A stretch of DNA of 63,633 bases from Chloroflexota bacterium (lineage in GTDB: Bacteria > Chloroflexota > Anaerolineae > Anaerolineales > VGOW01): assembly GCA_016875735.1 (NCBI GenBank), contig VGOW01000017.1, positions 1-63,633 of the forward strand, read 5' to 3'. The notes under the pieces are model-generated. The model did not search any database, was not told where the DNA came from, and saw nothing but the letters and a program-made list of their open reading frames with translations. The translations under genes were made by a program, and so were the position numbers. Positions 32,204 through 40,506 of this stretch are shown one piece after another (within the stretch, counting starts at the first letter, position 1; every line of letters starts with the position of its first letter).

Positions 32204-35200
32204 CACATCGCCTCTTCTGCCATCGCTGGCAGCCAGCGGCCCAGCCCGCCGATAGAGGGGAGCATGACCTGCTCATCGGTGTAATTGACGAGTTGAATGG
32301 CATTGGCCGGGCACTCGCTGGTGCAGGTGCCACAGCCCTGACACTGCGCCGCGTCGATGTAGGCCGCGCCGCCGAGTCCGCCGACGCCGGTTCGCCCCTC
32401 TTGCTGAATCACCTGCGGAATCCCAAAGGGGCAGGTGCGGGTGCAGGTCAAACAGCCGGTGCATTTGGCGGGGTCCACCTGGGCGACCACGCCGCCCAGA
32501 TGAAACGCTTTCTGCGACAGCAGAGTCAACGCGCGCGCCGCGGCGGCCAGAGCATGGCTGATACTCTCTTCGATGAACTTGGGATAATGAGCCATGCCAG
32601 CGAGGAAGATGCCCTCGCGCATGAAGTCCATCGGGCGGAGTTTCAATTGCGCCTCTTCGAAGAAGCCCTCACTGGAGAGTGGCACGCGCAGCATCGCCGC
32701 CAACTGCCCGGCGCTTTCGGGGGGGGCCACCGCCATGCTCATCGGCACGATGTCGGCAGGCAGAGTCAGCCAGCGATTCAGCGTCAAGTCGTGCACGCGC
32801 ACACGGAGACGATTGCCCTCGACGGTGACTTCGGGCGGCTCGGCGTCGGTGTAGCGGATGAAAATCACGCCCATCCGACGCGCTTCGTTGTAATACTCTT
32901 CGCGGAATCCGTAGGTGACGATGTTCTTGTACAGCACGATGACGCGGCAGGCCGGGTTGAACAACTTGAGGCGGATCGCGTTTTTCATGGTGGAGGTGCA
33001 GCACACTCGCGAACAGTACTCGGCCACGTTCGGAGGCCGCACGCATTGGATCATCACCACATCCTGAAGCGCGGCGACTTCGGCGGGTTGATGGATGATT
33101 CTCGACTCCAATTCGCGCTGGGTCATGACGCCGGGAAGGTCGAGCAGAGGGTGTTCACGAGTTTCCCGCGCGCCGGTGGCGACGACGGTTGCCCCATGTT
33201 CGATGTGGGATGTTTCCACCGAGCCGTCGGAATATCGGGTGCGAAGTTCGGCCCGAAAATCTCCGATGTGCCCGGAGTGGCGCACAACTTCGGTGCGTGT
33301 GTAAACCACAATGTGCCGGTGCGCGCGGACTCGATTCACCAAGTCGCGCAGTAAACGCTGTGGGTCGTAGCCTTCGGCGACGTAGTAGAGGTTGCGGAGG
33401 TTTCCGCCGAGCATTTCGGATCGCTCAACCAGATGCGCGTCGAAGCCGCTATCGGCAATCGCCAGGGCTGCCGTCATGCCGGCCACGCCGCCGCCAATGA
33501 CCAGCGCCGCCGACCGGCAGTGATGCTTCTGTTTGTGGACGGGTTGCGCCGCCAGGACGCGACCGACGGCGATACGGACCAGTTCTTGCGCTTTGCGATT
33601 GACGAGTTGGTTTTGCTTCTGGTGAACTTGACTGCACTGGTCGCGCAGGTTGACCAGTTCGAGCAGGTAAGGGTTGAGTCCGGCCTGTCGAACCCTGCGC
33701 TGGAAAAGCGCCTCGTGGGTGCGGTTACTGCACGCCGCGACCACAACGCGATTCAGGTTGGCCTCGCGAATGTGCGCCCCCATGCGTTCGAGCGTTTCGG
33801 GAAAACAGGCGAAGTCAACCGTCTCGGCCACAGCCACACCCGGCCAGCGGGCGGCTTGCTGTGTCAGCGCCGGCAGGTCAACAGTCTGGCCGATGGTTCC
33901 CCCGCACGAGCAGGCAAAAACGCCGACGCGCGGCGGCTCCTGGCTTACGTCGCGCTCGGGCGGCAGGTCATTCGCCGTCAGGAAGGGCCACTCGCGCGTG
34001 TAGGGGTAAGCGCCCAGTTGATCGTTGAGCAGGCGCATCACTTCGGCGGCCGCGCCGCTGGCGTCAATGATCGTCTCGGCAATTTCTTTCGGCGACGAGA
34101 ACGCGCCGCACACGAACACGCCGGGCCGCGTGGTTTGGAGCGGGGTGAATTTGTCGGTCTCACAGAACCCATGACTGTTGAGCTGGATGTTGAGCAATCC
34201 AGCCAGTTGCCGGGCCGAGTCGGGTGGTTGAAGCCCGGCGGCCAGCACGACCATTTCGAAAGACTCCTGCCGAAGTTGGCCATCGGGAGCCGCATAGTGC
34301 AACACTAAATTGCGGGTAGCCGGATCCTCACGGATGTCGGAGACGCGGCACCGAATGTACCGGATGCCGTAGCGTTCGCGCGCGCTGGCGAAATACGCGC
34401 CGTACTCCTTGTTGAACGCTCGCTCGTCCATGATGAACATGCAGCATTCAACATTGTCTCCCAAGCGTTGTTTGGCCAGCATCGCTTCCTTCGTCGCATA
34501 CATGCAGCAAATGGAGGAGCAGAAGGAATGATTCTGATCGCGCGAGCCAATGCATTGCAGCCAGGCGATGGAGCGCGGAGGGCGGCGATCCGACGGGCGT
34601 GTGACGACTCCCTCGGTTGGGCCAGATCGACTGGCTAGACGCTCATACTGCAGTGCGTGCAGAACGTTGGGGTAACGGCCGTAGCCAAACTCTTCGAGTC
34701 CCTCAGGATCGTAGGGCTGGAAGCCGAGGGCGAGGACAATAGCGCCGACCTCAACGGCCATCAAGCGAGGGTGTGCGCGAAGGTCAATTGCCCCGGCGGG
34801 GCAGGCCTGCGCACACTTGTCGCACTCATCGCAGTACGGCCCCCGGTCAATGATGTACGCATCGGGGGTTGCGCGCGCCGCGATTTTGTAGGCGGCCTTG
34901 CGCTTCGTCAGGCCCTGCTGATATTCGTTCGGCCACTCCACAGGGCAAACATCGGCGCAACGACCGCAGTTGATGCACCGTCTGACATCCACGTAGCGGG
35001 GCTCCTGGCGCAGCGAGACGGTGAAATCTCCGGCCTGCCCCGCCACATCAACGACGTGGGTATTGGTCAGAATCTCGATATTGGGGTGCTGGTTATACGG
35101 GGTGTATGCTGGGGAGATGGAGGGGCGAGTGCAACCGTAGCCGTGGTCTGGGGTGCCGCGGCAGAGGACACAGTCGTGCTGGGGGAACATGTAGCCAAGT

Positions 35201-35364
35201 TGTGCCACACGCCCGCCCAGACAGGGCGTATGCTCAACGAGGAATACTTTCAGGCCGGAATCGGCGAGATCGAGCGCCGCGCGCATTCCTCCAATGCCGC
35301 CGCCAACCACCATGACAGCAGCAACAGATCCGTTATTGCCATGACTACTGCGGAAGTCAGCCAT
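32203..35364 (-). CDS. hdrA: HdrA-like FAD/Fe-S protein, two-module form
   Basis: A 1,053-residue HdrA. The N-terminal FAD domain reads VMVVGGGIGGMRAALDLADS, followed by CVLCRGTPDHGYGCTRP. Two ferredoxin motifs are CINCGRCADVCP and CDECDKCAQACP. The first module continues with LQCIGSRDQNHSFCSSICCM. A second half begins near GVFACSCGGTIGQ with another FAD motif (ALVIGGGVAGMTAALAIADS). The C-terminus has CTGCLTCTRTCP and CQGCGTCTSECP. It lacks the GltD-like insert of its larger relative and carries no obvious repeat insertion. It is the first gene of the hdr-met operon, with a candidate promoter at 35453-35481. Confidence 0.92.
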   Translation of the reverse strand: MADFRSSHGNNGSVAAVMVVGGGIGGMRAALDLADSGLKVFLVEHTPCLGGRVAQLGYMFPQHDCVLCRGTPDHGYGCTRPSISPAYTPYNQHPNIEILTNTHVVDVAGQAGDFTVSLRQEPRYVDVRRCINCGRCADVCPVEWPNEYQQGLTKRKAAYKIAARATPDAYIIDRGPYCDECDKCAQACPAGAIDLRAHPRLMAVEVGAIVLALGFQPYDPEGLEEFGYGRYPNVLHALQYERLASRSGPTEGVVTRPSDRRPPRSIAWLQCIGSRDQNHSFCSSICCMYATKEAMLAKQRLGDNVECCMFIMDERAFNKEYGAYFASARERYGIRYIRCRVSDIREDPATRNLVLHYAAPDGQLRQESFEMVVLAAGLQPPDSARQLAGLLNIQLNSHGFCETDKFTPLQTTRPGVFVCGAFSSPKEIAETIIDASGAAAEVMRLLNDQLGAYPYTREWPFLTANDLPPERDVSQEPPRVGVFACSCGGTIGQTVDLPALTQQAARWPGVAVAETVDFACFPETLERMGAHIREANLNRVVVAACSNRTHEALFQRRVRQAGLNPYLLELVNLRDQCSQVHQKQNQLVNRKAQELVRIAVGRVLAAQPVHKQKHHCRSAALVIGGGVAGMTAALAIADSGFDAHLVERSEMLGGNLRNLYYVAEGYDPQRLLRDLVNRVRAHRHIVVYTRTEVVRHSGHIGDFRAELRTRYSDGSVETSHIEHGATVVATGARETREHPLLDLPGVMTQRELESRIIHQPAEVAALQDVVMIQCVRPPNVAEYCSRVCCTSTMKNAIRLKLFNPACRVIVLYKNIVTYGFREEYYNEARRMGVIFIRYTDAEPPEVTVEGNRLRVRVHDLTLNRWLTLPADIVPMSMAVAPPESAGQLAAMLRVPLSSEGFFEEAQLKLRPMDFMREGIFLAGMAHYPKFIEESISHALAAAARALTLLSQKAFHLGGVVAQVDPAKCTGCLTCTRTCPFGIPQVIQQEGRTGVGGLGGAAYIDAAQCQGCGTCTSECPANAIQLVNYTDEQVMLPSIGGLGRWLPAMAEEAM

Positions 35365-35452
35365 CGCGTTTCCTGATCGGCCAGATGCACGCGCAACGCT
35401 TCCTCAAACTCGCAAATCCCTGTAGGCAGGGCTGGCTTCAGTAAAAGGCCAA

Positions 35453-35481
35453 TTTATATCCGGAACAAGTGACTTCTGTAA
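35453..35481 (-). promoter_or_regulatory. Candidate promoter of the hdr-met operon
   Basis: On the minus strand TTACAG (35481-35476) and TATAAA (35458-35453) are separated by 17 bases, about 90 bases before the hdrA start. The -10 match is good and the -35 match weak. The 216-bp gap between hdrA and the divergent kinase gene contains nothing else I can name. Confidence 0.35.
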
Positions 35482-35580
35482 TCTTATCTTGATCTCTTCG
35501 TCAGGCGACAGGCCAGCGCCGCACAGCCGTAACTCGCCCGCCTCCGGATTGACCTTTTCGTGGTATTCTCCCCAATCCTC

Positions 35581-36990
35581 ATGCTCAACTCTCTTCGCTT
35601 CCGGCTCGTCCTCTCCTACGTGTTCGTCGCCCTCGTCAGCGTCGCCATCATCGGCTTGGCGCTGTTGGTTTTTCTGCGCGCCAATGGCGGCATCGAGCGG
35701 CTCGACTATTTGCGGCTCACGGAAGTCGTGCGCACCATCCAGCGCACCAATCCGCCTCTGCCATCGCCCGATCCCCCCGCGCTCAAACAACATGCCCAGC
35801 AGTTAGCCGCCGATCATAATGTCCGCGTGATCTTCATCGACCGGAGCGGCGCGGTGCTCACCGACAGCGACGTGTTGAACGGCCTCGCCTCCCCCGGCGA
35901 CATTCCCAAAATTCCGGCGGATGGCGCGGCCATCGAACGCGGCGTCGTCCGCGACTCCTCACAGCGAGCATGGCTATACGTTTTGGGCCCGGGCGGCGGC
36001 CTCCGATTGGTGGCGCTCACACAGCGCACTGGCCCCCTTCAATTTCTGATCGAAAACTTCCTCACCCCTCTGCTCGAGGCCGCCTGCGTCGGCGTGGCCC
36101 TGTCGGTGCTCATGGCTTTCCTCATCACCGATTCGCTCACTCGCTCGGTGCGCCGACTCTCCGCCGCCGCCAGCGCGGTGGCGCAGGGCAATCTTGATCA
36201 GAGCGTGCCGGTGAGCGGCCCCACCGAATTGAGATCGCTGGCGCAGTCGTTCAACGACATGATCGCTCGCGTGCGGCAGAGCCAATTAGCCCAGCGCGAT
36301 TTCGTCGCCAACGTGTCGCACGAACTTAAAACGCCGCTCACCTCCATTCACGGATTCTCGCAAGCCATTCTCGACGGCGCGGAGCGCGAGCCAAAACACG
36401 CCGCGCGCATCATCAACGATGAAGCCTCGCGGATGCGCCGACTCGTGGATGGACTGCTCGATCTCGCCCGGCTCGACGCGGGGCAGGCGGCGTTGAATCG
36501 CGCGCCGACCGATCTGGCCGCCGTTCTCCGATCGTCAGTTGACCGACTCAGTTTGCGGGCGAACGAAAAGAATGTGACTCTGCGCGCCGACCTTCAGCCC
36601 CTCCCCACCCTCGTCGCCGATGGCGACCGGCTCGCGCAGGTGTTCACCAACCTGCTCGACAACGCAGTGAAACACACGCCCGATGGCGGCAGTGTGACGC
36701 TGGCCGCCCGGCAGGAGTCCGGTTGGGTCACAGTGTCGGTCACCGACACTGGAGTCAGCATCCCGCCCGATGATCTGTCGCGAGTCTTCGAGCGCTTCTA
36801 TCGAGTGGACAAATCGCGCGCCGCCGAGCACGGCTATGGAATTGGATTGGCGATCACGAAAGAGATCGTGCAAGCGCACGGCGGCGCGATCAAAGCCGAG
36901 AGCGTGACGGGGTTGGGAACAAAATTCACCGTGCAGTTGCCCGCCGCTCAAAGCGGCGACACGACGGTGGCGAGAAAGCGAACGAAGTGA
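35581..36990 (+). CDS. Sensor histidine kinase
   Basis: A membrane sensor kinase of 469 residues. It has an N-terminal helix (LVLSYVFVALVSVAIIGLAL), an extracytoplasmic region to about residue 158 and a second helix (ACVGVALSVLMAFLI). HAMP is at about 185-235, the phospho-acceptor H247 in FVANVSHELKTPLTS, and the ATPase domain with FTNLLDNAVKHTPDGG, VTDTGVSIPPDDLSRVFERF and HGYGIGLAITKEIV. ATG 35581 is chosen over an upstream GTG. No regulator gene is adjacent. The OmpR-type regulator at 20161 on the same strand is the nearest possible partner, separated by the minus-strand hdr block. Confidence 0.92.
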   Translation: MLNSLRFRLVLSYVFVALVSVAIIGLALLVFLRANGGIERLDYLRLTEVVRTIQRTNPPLPSPDPPALKQHAQQLAADHNVRVIFIDRSGAVLTDSDVLNGLASPGDIPKIPADGAAIERGVVRDSSQRAWLYVLGPGGGLRLVALTQRTGPLQFLIENFLTPLLEAACVGVALSVLMAFLITDSLTRSVRRLSAAASAVAQGNLDQSVPVSGPTELRSLAQSFNDMIARVRQSQLAQRDFVANVSHELKTPLTSIHGFSQAILDGAEREPKHAARIINDEASRMRRLVDGLLDLARLDAGQAALNRAPTDLAAVLRSSVDRLSLRANEKNVTLRADLQPLPTLVADGDRLAQVFTNLLDNAVKHTPDGGSVTLAARQESGWVTVSVTDTGVSIPPDDLSRVFERFYRVDKSRAAEHGYGIGLAITKEIVQAHGGAIKAESVTGLGTKFTVQLPAAQSGDTTVARKRTK

Positions 36991-36996
36991 GCGCGA

Positions 36997-37347
36997 TTAC
37001 TTTCGGCTCGACCCGCCGCCTTTGGCCGCCGGGGCTCCGCCTTTGCTCTGCGGCCCGCCCTTCGTTTGCTGGCCGCGCTCCTCTTCCGGAATCCAACCCT
37101 CCGGCATTGCCGCCTCCTCGCCGAAGAAGAATTCCTCCAACTGCTCCATCAGAAATTCTTGCGCGCGCGGGTCGGCCAAATTAAGGCCATAGTGATTGAT
37201 CAGCAATGTGGACTGCTCCTGCCACAACTGCCATCCCTGTTGCGACACGTTTTCGTACACGCGCTTGCCCAGTTCGCCGGGGAACGGCGGGCGCGCCAAG
37301 CCGGCCAGCTCACGACCAAGTTTCACACACTTCACTGTTCGAGCCAT
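36997..37347 (-). CDS. Fe(2+)-trafficking / oxidative damage protection protein (YggX family)
   Basis: A YggX-like protein: MARTVKCVKLGRELAGLARP, then PPFPGELGKRVYENVSQQGW and LEEFFFG. Family members are about 90 residues and help protect or supply iron-sulfur clusters, with one conserved cysteine (C7 here). This protein has an extra C-terminal tail (from residue 90) rich in Gly, Lys and Gln, which is probably disordered. A link to the Fe-S-rich Hdr complex nearby is plausible. It converges with the kinase gene, with 6 bases between stops. Confidence 0.9.
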   Translation of the reverse strand: MARTVKCVKLGRELAGLARPPFPGELGKRVYENVSQQGWQLWQEQSTLLINHYGLNLADPRAQEFLMEQLEEFFFGEEAAMPEGWIPEEERGQQTKGGPQSKGGAPAAKGGGSSRK

Positions 37348-37357
37348 ACGCTATCCT

Positions 37358-37413
37358 TTTTCGCAGATGAGCGCAGATTGATTCAAATCATCTGCGGCCA
37401 TCTGCGCAATCTG
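37358..37413. repeat. Intergenic repeat (CGCAGATGAGCGCAGATT family)
   Basis: cgcagatgagcgcagattg is followed by the opposed catctgcggccatctgcgc, so the arms can pair. It fills the divergent spacer between the YggX-like gene and the formyltransferase gene. Confidence 0.6.
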
Positions 37414-37424
37414 CCGGCAACAAC

Positions 37425-38351
37425 ATGACCGACGACCTTCCTATCATCTTCATGGGCCTCTTCGGCGAACTCTCGCGCCGGCCCCTCGCCGCCTTGCTCG
37501 ACTTCGGCGCAAACGTCCGCGCCGTCATCGTCCCCGCCGCCAGAACCGATCCCGATCCCATCCCACTCGATCCGCCGCACATCGATCTGCCCGATCTCGA
37601 CTTCGTCCCGCTCGTCTCCAAATACATCGCCCCCAGCATCGTCACGCTTGCGTGGGAGCGCGGCATCCCGCTCATCGCCATCGGCGATTTCAGCCGCCCC
37701 GCCGCGCGCGAAGCCATCGCCGCCTTCGAGCCCGATCTCATCTGCGTTTCATGCTTCTCAAGAATTATACCCTCGCCCATCCTCAACCTGCCAAAACTCG
37801 GCGCGCTCAATTTGCACCCCTCCCTCCTGCCGCGCTATCGCGGTCCCATGCCCCTCTTCTGGCAATTCCGCAACGGCGAACCGCGCACCGGAGTCACCTT
37901 GCACTACATGGCCGAGCAGGCCGATGCTGGCGACATTCTTTTGCAGAAAGAGATCACGTTCCCCGACGGCGCGCACGGCGCTGAGGTGGAAACGTTGTGC
38001 GCTGACGCGGGCGGGGAACTTTTCGTGCAAGCCCTTGGCCTCATTCGCAGTGGGCCGCCGCCTCGCCTCCCGCAACGGGAGGCCGACTCCACACATCACC
38101 CCCTGCCCACCCGCGCCGATTTCGCCATCAGCCCCGATCAGCCCGCGCGCCGCGCCTTCAACTTCATTCGCGGAGTCGATTCGCTCGGAGAGAGCCTTCC
38201 CTTCGAGATCGCCGTCGGCGGCGTCACCTTTCGCATCCGGGAGGCACTCGAGTATTCCGCCGACACGGCGTTGGGCGAACCGTATCGGCGCGAGGGCGAC
38301 GAAGTGCGCGTTCAATTTCAACCGGGCGTTCTGCGCGTCCGTGCGGAATGA
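37425..38351 (+). CDS. Formyltransferase family protein (Fmt-like)
   Basis: A 10-formyl-THF-dependent formyltransferase of the methionyl-tRNA formyltransferase superfamily, 308 residues. The catalytic core is clear: GALNLHPSLLPRYRGPMPLF (Asn, His region) and LHYMAEQADAGDILLQKE with the catalytic Asp. A C-terminal OB-like domain follows (ARRAFNFIRGVDSLG onward). True Fmt is similar in length, but the N-terminus lacks the usual FMGTP motif (here FMGLFGELSRRPLAALL). It could therefore be a paralogue acting on a sugar nucleotide or other amine. I leave the symbol empty for that reason. Confidence 0.82.
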   Translation: MTDDLPIIFMGLFGELSRRPLAALLDFGANVRAVIVPAARTDPDPIPLDPPHIDLPDLDFVPLVSKYIAPSIVTLAWERGIPLIAIGDFSRPAAREAIAAFEPDLICVSCFSRIIPSPILNLPKLGALNLHPSLLPRYRGPMPLFWQFRNGEPRTGVTLHYMAEQADAGDILLQKEITFPDGAHGAEVETLCADAGGELFVQALGLIRSGPPPRLPQREADSTHHPLPTRADFAISPDQPARRAFNFIRGVDSLGESLPFEIAVGGVTFRIREALEYSADTALGEPYRREGDEVRVQFQPGVLRVRAE

Positions 38352-38427
38352 GGCTGGCCGCTGGCACACGACTTGCACCAAAATAATGGCCGGAGTACAC
38401 TACGGCGCAGTTACGGAGGTATGGCCC

Positions 38428-38676
38428 ATGTTCGATGATTTGAGACCCAAAAGCGGCTCGCCATTCGAGGAAGAAGATGCCCCCGAGGAAGAAGTGGTGG
38501 AGGCCGTTCCCGCCAAGCCCGCCTCGCGCAAAAGGCGATCACCCTCGTCGGGCGAGGTTCCCATTTTGGGCATGACGGCGGGGCAGCGGTTTGTGCTTTC
38601 GATCATGCTGTTTTTGGATGTGACGGTGCTGGGTTGCTTCTTGCTGTTGGCAACCGGCGCTGTTGTGTTGCGCTGA
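38428..38676 (+). CDS. Small single-pass membrane protein
   Basis: An 82-residue protein starting at ATG 38428, after GGAGG at 38415. The first half is acidic then basic (SPFEEEDAPEEEVVEAV, then SRKRRSPSSG). The second half begins LGMTAGQRFVLSIMLFL and forms one transmembrane helix to the C-terminus. I recall similar short proteins in Chloroflexota but know no function. A strong terminator follows. Confidence 0.7.
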   Translation: MFDDLRPKSGSPFEEEDAPEEEVVEAVPAKPASRKRRSPSSGEVPILGMTAGQRFVLSIMLFLDVTVLGCFLLLATGAVVLR

Positions 38677-38692
38677 AAACTCTTGCCCAAAC

Positions 38693-38730
38693 AAAAACGG
38701 GACTGGTGAGCAAACCAGTCCCGTTTTTTT
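38693..38730. terminator. Bidirectional rho-independent terminator
   Basis: ACGGGACTGG (38697-38706) pairs with CCAGTCCCGT (38715-38724), with T-runs on both sides (TTTTTTT on plus, TTTTTG on minus). It serves the small membrane protein gene and the convergent ATP-grasp gene. Confidence 0.9.
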
Positions 38731-38746
38731 GGTTGGGTTTCACCGT

Positions 38747-39769
38747 TCAATTCACCGACATGCGTTTGGAAGCGAAGTGCAAAATGCGGGCGACGGTTTG
38801 AGAATAGTCGTATCCGGCAGTGCGCGCCGAGCGAGCGAAGCCGCCTTCGAGGGTGATGTCGGGGTTCGAGTTCACGTCGAGCACGTAGGGGACGCCGTCG
38901 CGCACGCGGATGTCGATGCGGCCATAATCGCGTAAGCGCAGGGCTTTGTATGCGCCCTTCGCCGTCGCTTCGATGCGCGCCCGCAATTCATCGTCTATCG
39001 GCGCCGGGCAAACCACCGGGTTGAGCCGGAAAGCTTCGGTGTTCGGATCCCATTTGGCGTCGTACGACACGATGCGTTCGTGATAGTCGCTGAAGCCGCT
39101 GAAGTCCAGCATGGCCAGCGGCAGGGTGAAGAGTCGCCCGTTGCCCCACATCGAGACGTTGAACTCCGGGCCGTCGATGAAGTCCTCGACGAGTGCGGGC
39201 TGATGCCACGTGTCGAGAACGTATTGCACGCGCTCTTCGAGTTGTTCGGGCGTGTCCACCACCGCTTCGGGGGTGATGCCGTGTGAGCAGTGCTCGATGG
39301 CTGGCTTCACCAGCGCCGGGAAACGATTCCAGCCGTTGGCGTCGGCAGAGTTGAACACCTTCGAGATCGGCGTTGAGACGCCGTGCTTGAGAAGATGCTC
39401 TTTGGTGATGGCCTTATCGAGGGTGGCGGCCAACGTCCACGCATCGGCGCCGGTGTAGGCAAAGCCCATCGACTCCAACACAGGCGGGATGGCATCGTAG
39501 GCATTGGGCTGCCCGTCGAGTCCTTCACACCAGTTGAAGACAACGTGTTTTGTGGGGTCGAGGTCGCGGAGGTGTTCGGCCACATCGGTGCGAACAGGGG
39601 CGAGATGAACTTCATACCCCTGTTCCATCAGACCGCGCCGCATTCGTTTGATGCACACATCGGACACTTCGGTGTCTCGCGCATTCCAATCGCTCATCAT
39701 GTTGAAGAGGATGACGGCTCGGAACTTGCGCGGGTCGGTCTTTATGGCGCTTTCAACATCACTATCCAT
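38747..39769 (-). CDS. D-Ala-D-Ala-ligase-like ATP-grasp enzyme (third of three)
   Basis: An ATP-grasp ligase of 340 residues in the D-alanine-D-alanine ligase superfamily. Conserved parts are VVFNWCEGLDGQPNAYDAIP, TGADAWTLAATLDKAITKEHL, FPALVKPAIEHCSHGI (ATP lysine) and GRIDIRVRDGVPYVLDVNSNPDIT (metal ligands). It diverges clearly from true Ddl, and the window holds two more family members upstream. With the KamA aminomutase on the same strand it probably ligates an unusual amino acid. A 193-bp A/T-rich gap with no gene separates it from the GNAT gene upstream. Confidence 0.88.
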   Translation of the reverse strand: MDSDVESAIKTDPRKFRAVILFNMMSDWNARDTEVSDVCIKRMRRGLMEQGYEVHLAPVRTDVAEHLRDLDPTKHVVFNWCEGLDGQPNAYDAIPPVLESMGFAYTGADAWTLAATLDKAITKEHLLKHGVSTPISKVFNSADANGWNRFPALVKPAIEHCSHGITPEAVVDTPEQLEERVQYVLDTWHQPALVEDFIDGPEFNVSMWGNGRLFTLPLAMLDFSGFSDYHERIVSYDAKWDPNTEAFRLNPVVCPAPIDDELRARIEATAKGAYKALRLRDYGRIDIRVRDGVPYVLDVNSNPDITLEGGFARSARTAGYDYSQTVARILHFASKRMSVN

Positions 39770-39962
39770 ACTATTACCTGCCCACTTCCATCTTGCTCGG
39801 TCGTGGGTCTTTGTCCTCCCATGACTGCCAGATGTAGAGCGTTACTTTCCGATAACTATTCACATATTAATAACTTTTGTGATGATAGTCAATGATTCAA
39901 CCTTAAAATTCAACGACTGCTGGCGGGCGACGACATGACTCTGATCGTCTGTCGCCTCGAGA

Positions 39963-40439
39963 TCACGCGAGTCGAAAACTGAAGATGCACAGATCATCGC
40001 CATCGCGATAGAAGTCTTTGATCTGAGTCTCGAGTCCGCATCCCATTCGAAGATAAAACGAACGCGCGCGTTCGTACTCCGATGTGCTGCTCGTCCAGAT
40101 CATCATCAACCGGCCACCCTGCTTTTTGATCTCGCCGACGACGAACTCGAATAGGGCGCGGCCAACCCCTTGCCCGTGCGCCGAGGCGTCGGCGGCGATC
40201 CAATACAGATCGAAGGTGCCTTCGGTGAGGGCGGTGGGGCCGTAGCAGGCAAAGCCGATCACGCGCTCATTGCGTTTGGCGGAGACGAAGTTGTAGCCCG
40301 AAACCTTCGGGTCGCGCAGATAGCCGTCGAAGAGCTCGAGTGGCGTGCTCAATTCGTCGTCGCGGAAGTTTCCGGCGGAGAGAGTGATGCGCTCGATGTC
40401 GGCGCGTTCGGAGGGAAGGGACGAATAAACGGATAGCAA
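39963..40439 (-). CDS. GNAT acetyltransferase in KamA cluster
   Basis: A 158-residue GCN5-family acetyltransferase. The acetyl-CoA site is YWIAADASAHGQGVGRALFE, followed by the typical beta-alpha end RARSFYLRMGCGLE. It lies between two ATP-grasp genes on the same strand. AblB, the beta-lysine N-acetyltransferase that often partners lysine 2,3-aminomutase, is longer (about 270 residues). This is therefore not a clear AblB, but acetylation of a beta-lysine product is conceivable. Confidence 0.85.
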   Translation of the reverse strand: MLSVYSSLPSERADIERITLSAGNFRDDELSTPLELFDGYLRDPKVSGYNFVSAKRNERVIGFACYGPTALTEGTFDLYWIAADASAHGQGVGRALFEFVVGEIKKQGGRLMMIWTSSTSEYERARSFYLRMGCGLETQIKDFYRDGDDLCIFSFRLA

Positions 40440-40459
40440 CGGAGTTGAGTTGGGAGAAT

Positions 40460-40506
40460 CAGGGAATTGGAGATCAGCCGATTTCTAAATTCTCCAATTC
40501 TCTATT
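40460..40506. repeat. Intergenic repeat (AATTCTCCAATTCTC family)
   Basis: gggaattggagatcagccg and taaattctccaattctc are opposed arms at the 3' end of the second ATP-grasp gene. The family matches 8172-8218 and 28498-28555. Confidence 0.65.

Noticed and set aside
32203-35364. A selenocysteine site in HdrA, as in some methanogens
   Set aside because: The cysteine motifs are complete with no in-frame TGA.
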